Of a DNA stretch of 7,498 bases, positions 5,388 to 7,498 are shown piece by piece; position 1 is the stretch's first letter, and each line of letters starts with the position of its first letter. Source of the stretch: Flavobacteriales bacterium (GTDB lineage Bacteria > Bacteroidota > Bacteroidia > Flavobacteriales > PHOS-HE28); contig SSGN01000085.1 of the NCBI GenBank assembly GCA_008016945.1, positions 1 to 7,498 on the forward strand, in the 5' to 3' direction. Under the pieces are notes generated by a model. The model did no database searches. It saw nothing but the letters and a program-made list of their open reading frames with translations, and was not told the origin of the DNA. A program made the translations under genes and the position numbers.

Positions 5388-5951
5388 ATGCCCCCGACCG
5401 AGATCCCCGCACCGCTGAAAGCCCTGCACCTGTTCGCGTTGATCGTGTACTTCGCGGGCACCTTCCATATCGTGCGGTTGTTCGTGGCGCACCGGCAGGC
5501 CATGACGCGGTGGGAGCCGGACCGCAAGGTCCTGCTGGAGCAGTTCAGCGGGATGGAGCGGCGTGCGCTGTTCTTCGTGATCTGGCCGGCACTCCTCTCG
5601 TTCGCCGTTCTCGGCGGCTGGATCCTGGCCATCCGACCGGCCATGCTCAAGCTACCGTTCACACAAGTGCTGTTCGGCTACATGGCCTTGCTGGTCGCTT
5701 ACCACATCTCCGTGCATCGCATCCACGACCTCTTGCGGCGTGGCGCGTTGAAGTGGTCCAACTTCCAGCTCACCCTGTGGTCACAAGGTGCAACGCTATT
5801 CCTGTTCGTGCTGGTGGTGCTCTTGATCTTCCGCGACAAGATGGGCTGGGTATGGGGATCGCTCGGCCTGTTGGTGGTAGGTGCCGTGGTGATGGTGGTG
5901 ATGAGCAGCCTGCGCGGGAACCCGAAGACCAACCCGGGACCGGATGCTTGA
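5388..5951 (+). CDS. HemJ/CopD-like membrane protein, divergent
   Basis: 187-residue integral membrane protein that aligns with the HemJ (UPF0093) family, the oxygen-independent-type protoporphyrinogen IX oxidase of haem synthesis. Hydrophobic segments at about 12-35, 61-81, 91-108, 131-148 and 153-173. Shared landmarks: PLKALHLF (9-16, His14), FAGTFHIVRLFVAH (22-35), FSGMERRA (53-60), LLVAYH (101-106, His106), and the KWSNFQLTLWSQGAT block (122-136) followed by GWVWG (153-157) as in Bacteroidota HemJ. Unlike typical members, the Lys 11 residues before the AYH histidine is Leu95, and the conserved R-x-x-NE of the fourth segment reads T-x-x-SQ (129-133). These changes affect family-conserved polar residues, so it may be a non-catalytic paralogue or have another role; hence no gene symbol. 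It overlaps the peroxiredoxin gene by 8 nt. Confidence 0.82.
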   Translation: MPPTEIPAPLKALHLFALIVYFAGTFHIVRLFVAHRQAMTRWEPDRKVLLEQFSGMERRALFFVIWPALLSFAVLGGWILAIRPAMLKLPFTQVLFGYMALLVAYHISVHRIHDLLRRGALKWSNFQLTLWSQGATLFLFVLVVLLIFRDKMGWVWGSLGLLVVGAVVMVVMSSLRGNPKTNPGPDA

Positions 5952-6399
5952 TCCCGGCACTCCGGCACCGGACCTGGAACTGCGCGACCAGGACGGGAAC
6001 CTCGTACGACTGCGCGGATACATGGGGCATCCCGTGGTGCTCTTCTTCTACCCGAAGGACGACACGCGGATCTGCACTTCGGAGGCATGCGGCTTCCGCG
6101 ATGCGTACACCGAATTCACGGAGCTGGGTGCGGTGGTGCTCGGCATCAGCGGCGATGGCGCGGACTCGCACCGGGCGTTCGCCGAACGCTGGAACCTTCC
6201 CTTCCGGTTGTTATGCGACACCCAAGGTGCGGCGCGCAAAGCCTTTCGGGTACCTCGCACCCTGGGTCTGCTCCCCGGCCGGGTCACCTACGTGATCGAC
6301 CACCAGGGGGTGATCCGAGCGGCGATCAACGACCCCTTCAAGGCCTCACGCCACGTGCGCGAGGCACTGGCCGCATTGGAGCATCAACGAACAGGATAG
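5944..6399 (+). CDS. bcp: Thiol peroxidase, Bcp/PrxQ peroxiredoxin
   Basis: Reduces hydrogen peroxide and organic hydroperoxides using a reactive cysteine, normally recycled by thioredoxin; cytoplasmic (no signal peptide). 151 residues, the usual Bcp length. The active-site stretch YPKDDTRICTSEAC (36-49) has the P-x-x-x-T-x-x-C pattern with peroxidatic Cys44 and the resolving Cys49 four residues further on, as in E. coli Bcp (45/50). Arg113 in PGRVTYVID is the conserved active-site arginine candidate. The usual PG before the first Cys is RI here. The ATG lies inside the end of the HemJ-like gene (ATGCTTGA overlap), so the two are one operon with coupled translation. Its stop region overlaps the convergent gene end by 16 bp. 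Confidence 0.95.
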   Translation: MLDPGTPAPDLELRDQDGNLVRLRGYMGHPVVLFFYPKDDTRICTSEACGFRDAYTEFTELGAVVLGISGDGADSHRAFAERWNLPFRLLCDTQGAARKAFRVPRTLGLLPGRVTYVIDHQGVIRAAINDPFKASRHVREALAALEHQRTG

Positions 6400-7028
6400 A
6401 ACAGCACGCGACCGTCGTCCGTGCCGACCAGGAGCTGGTCCTCCCAAAGCAGCAGCGGGGCTTGGTGATGCTGGTCCTTGTTCTCCGGGAAGGAAAGGGT
6501 GCGCATCACCTTGCCATCGCTCCCCACGAACTCGACCACACCCTTCTTCGCAGACCGTACAAGCACGTCGCCGATCCGCACCTCCTTCTGCTGATAGAAA
6601 CGATCGAAGGACGAGTTGGACATCTCCAGGCCCATGGCCTTCACGGCACGGGGGTCGGGGATCCAGCGGTGCGGAGTGATCACCTTCTCCTGCTGGCCAT
6701 TCGCCGCGCTCCAAACCGTACGCTTGCCACTGGGGCCGATGAGCACCACGAATTCGCCGTTCTCGTTGAAGCCGACATGATAAACGGCCGTGGCGCCATC
6801 CTCGCCATAGGCGAAGGCATACAGCTTCTTCCCACTCTCGATCTCATGCAGCACCGCACCATTGCTGGTACCCACCAACACGCGATCGTTCTTGGGTGCG
6901 ATGGCCAGAGCCGTCACCGCCGCTTTGCCGGTCTTGATGGTCCGTGAAGGGGTTTCTGCAACGGACTGTGCAGCTACGAGTTGGATCCATGTGGCCGTTG
7001 CGGCCAGAAGAAGGGTACGAAGGTTCAT
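6384..7028 (-). CDS. Exported WD40-like beta-propeller protein, function unknown
   Basis: 214 residues. The first 20 or so (MNLRTLLLAATATWIQLVAA) form a signal peptide, with likely cleavage near VAAQ-S, so it is exported to the periplasm or beyond. The mature part shows repeated strand-turn-strand units of WD40/PQQ type: VTALAIAPKNDRVLVGTSNG ending SGKKLYAF (about 38-65), VYHVGFNENGEFVVLIGPSGKRTVW (about 75-99), a unit around DVLVRSAKKGVVEFVGSDGK, and a last unit LLLWEDQLLVGTDDGRVLFYPV at the C-terminus. Four or so blades are too few for a complete propeller unless it oligomerises. I do not recognise an enzyme motif. The reading frame is open for 40 codons upstream, but ATG 7028 is chosen because it begins the signal peptide. 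No promoter box lies close to it; the nearest is at 7205-7212. Confidence 0.75.
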   Translation of the reverse strand: MNLRTLLLAATATWIQLVAAQSVAETPSRTIKTGKAAVTALAIAPKNDRVLVGTSNGAVLHEIESGKKLYAFAYGEDGATAVYHVGFNENGEFVVLIGPSGKRTVWSAANGQQEKVITPHRWIPDPRAVKAMGLEMSNSSFDRFYQQKEVRIGDVLVRSAKKGVVEFVGSDGKVMRTLSFPENKDQHHQAPLLLWEDQLLVGTDDGRVLFYPVR

Positions 7029-7106
7029 TTCAGACGGGTTCAATGCGCTGTTCGTATCCATCAACCGTGCCAAGCCGATCTTGGTATGGAGGGCATCGGT
7101 AAGGAC

Positions 7107-7122
7107 GATCGCTTGAGCGATC
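7107..7122. repeat. Short inverted repeat in the leader of the WD40-like gene
   Basis: GATCGCT (7107-7113) and AGCGATC (7116-7122) are exact inverted copies separated by 2 bp. As RNA it would be a 6-bp hairpin with a 4-nt loop about 80 nt upstream of the WD40-like start. No T-run follows, so it is not an evident terminator. Confidence 0.35.
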
Positions 7123-7204
7123 AGCGCGCATGAGCAAGGCCCATTCAAACCATGTCCATGGAGCGTTCACCACTCCCGATAAGATCGCGAACAAACGTCG
7201 TGCG

Positions 7205-7212
7205 CGAAGGTA
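7205..7212 (-). promoter_or_regulatory. Predicted -7 box in the 7029-7248 gap
   Basis: TACCTTCG on the minus strand, identical to the thioesterase box. If it drives the WD40-like gene the leader would be about 170 nt, unusually long for this window; alternatively it drives an unannotated small RNA. Apart from this box and the inverted repeat at 7107-7122, I see no gene in 7029-7248. Confidence 0.4.
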
Positions 7213-7248
7213 AGCCCTCGACCATGCGCTTCGGACATCACACCAGCG

Positions 7249-7498
7249 CTACCGCACCAGCAACCACGCTTGCCCACCTCCATCGCGCCGTACAATGGCC
7301 AGTGCTTCCACGGCCTCCTGGCGATCGGCATAGCTGCCATAGGCCACCGGATGCAATTCACCATAGCGCGGCAGCCGGGTGGCGTGGTAGCCTTTGTCCC
7401 GGAGCTCCCTCAACAGACGGTCTGCGTTCTCGGGTTGTGCGAAACAGCCGCCCACCACATGGAACCGCAGTTGCAACGTGGCCTTCGTTGGTACGGCC
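7249..7498 (-). CDS. SPOR-domain protein, C-terminal part (5' end outside window)
   Basis: The last 82 residues of a protein whose start lies beyond the window. They form a SPOR (sporulation-related repeat) domain, which binds peptidoglycan stripped of stem peptides at division sites: RFHVVGGCFAQPENADRLLRELRDKGY is the first strand-helix unit, then LPRYGELHPVAYGSYADRQEAVEALAIVR the second, ending QAWLLVR. The opening FHVVGGCF and the closing AW-x-L are typical of Bacteroidota SPOR proteins, where the domain sits at the C-terminus behind a variable or membrane-anchored region not visible here. A TTG at 7476 is in frame, but the frame stays open to the window edge and the domain begins right there, so a start at that codon is unlikely. 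Confidence 0.85.
   Translation of the reverse strand, partial: AVPTKATLQLRFHVVGGCFAQPENADRLLRELRDKGYHATRLPRYGELHPVAYGSYADRQEAVEALAIVRRDGGGQAWLLVR

Noticed and set aside
1..7498. CRISPR array, insertion sequence, phage or defence system
   Set aside because: No regularly spaced repeats, no transposase or integrase motifs, no terminal repeats, and all genes are housekeeping types or small single hypotheticals.

Overview
The window is gene-dense, GC-rich DNA carrying chromosomal housekeeping genes. It looks like a high-GC member of the Bacteroidota, probably a Flavobacteriales-like lineage. The reasons are: repeated TAnnTTTG/TAnnTTCG boxes (the Bacteroidota -7 promoter form) in front of genes, no convincing Shine-Dalgarno sequences, a SPOR-domain protein, and protein sequences that resemble Bacteroidota versions of AnsA, glycosyltransferase family 9, HemJ and hotdog thioesterase. 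The lineage is an inference. I see no mobile element, CRISPR array, phage gene, toxin-antitoxin pair or defence cassette.

Layout. Positions 1-943 (minus): dusB-type tRNA-dihydrouridine synthase, missing its C-terminal end at the window edge. 944-1233: non-coding, with a dusB promoter box, a strongly self-complementary stretch (981-1094 plus smaller hairpins) and a perfect palindrome behind the tRNA. 1234-1323 (minus): tRNA-Ser(GGA). 1357-3152 (minus): tatD-ansA operon joined by an ATGA stop/start overlap. 3153-3331: divergent promoter region. 3332-4728 (plus): glycosyltransferase family 9 (heptosyltransferase-like) followed, again through an ATGA overlap, by a small conserved hypothetical protein. 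4749-5270 (minus): acyl-CoA thioesterase, converging on the previous pair. 5271-5387: divergent promoter region. 5388-6399 (plus): HemJ-like membrane protein and a Bcp/PrxQ peroxiredoxin overlapping by 8 nt. 6384-7028 (minus): secreted WD40-like protein whose end overlaps the peroxiredoxin end. 7029-7248: non-coding, with a promoter box and an inverted repeat. 7249-7498 (minus): C-terminal SPOR domain of a protein that starts outside the window.

Most products act in separate basal pathways: tRNA modification and tRNA supply, asparagine catabolism, a TatD metal-dependent hydrolase, surface glycan assembly, acyl-CoA hydrolysis and peroxide detoxification. There is no evident multi-gene novel system. 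The points most worth a second look are the HemJ-like protein that has lost several family-conserved polar residues, the nested inverted repeats at 981-1094, the promoter boxes lying almost on top of start codons (leaderless transcripts), and the extra loop in the glycosyltransferase.
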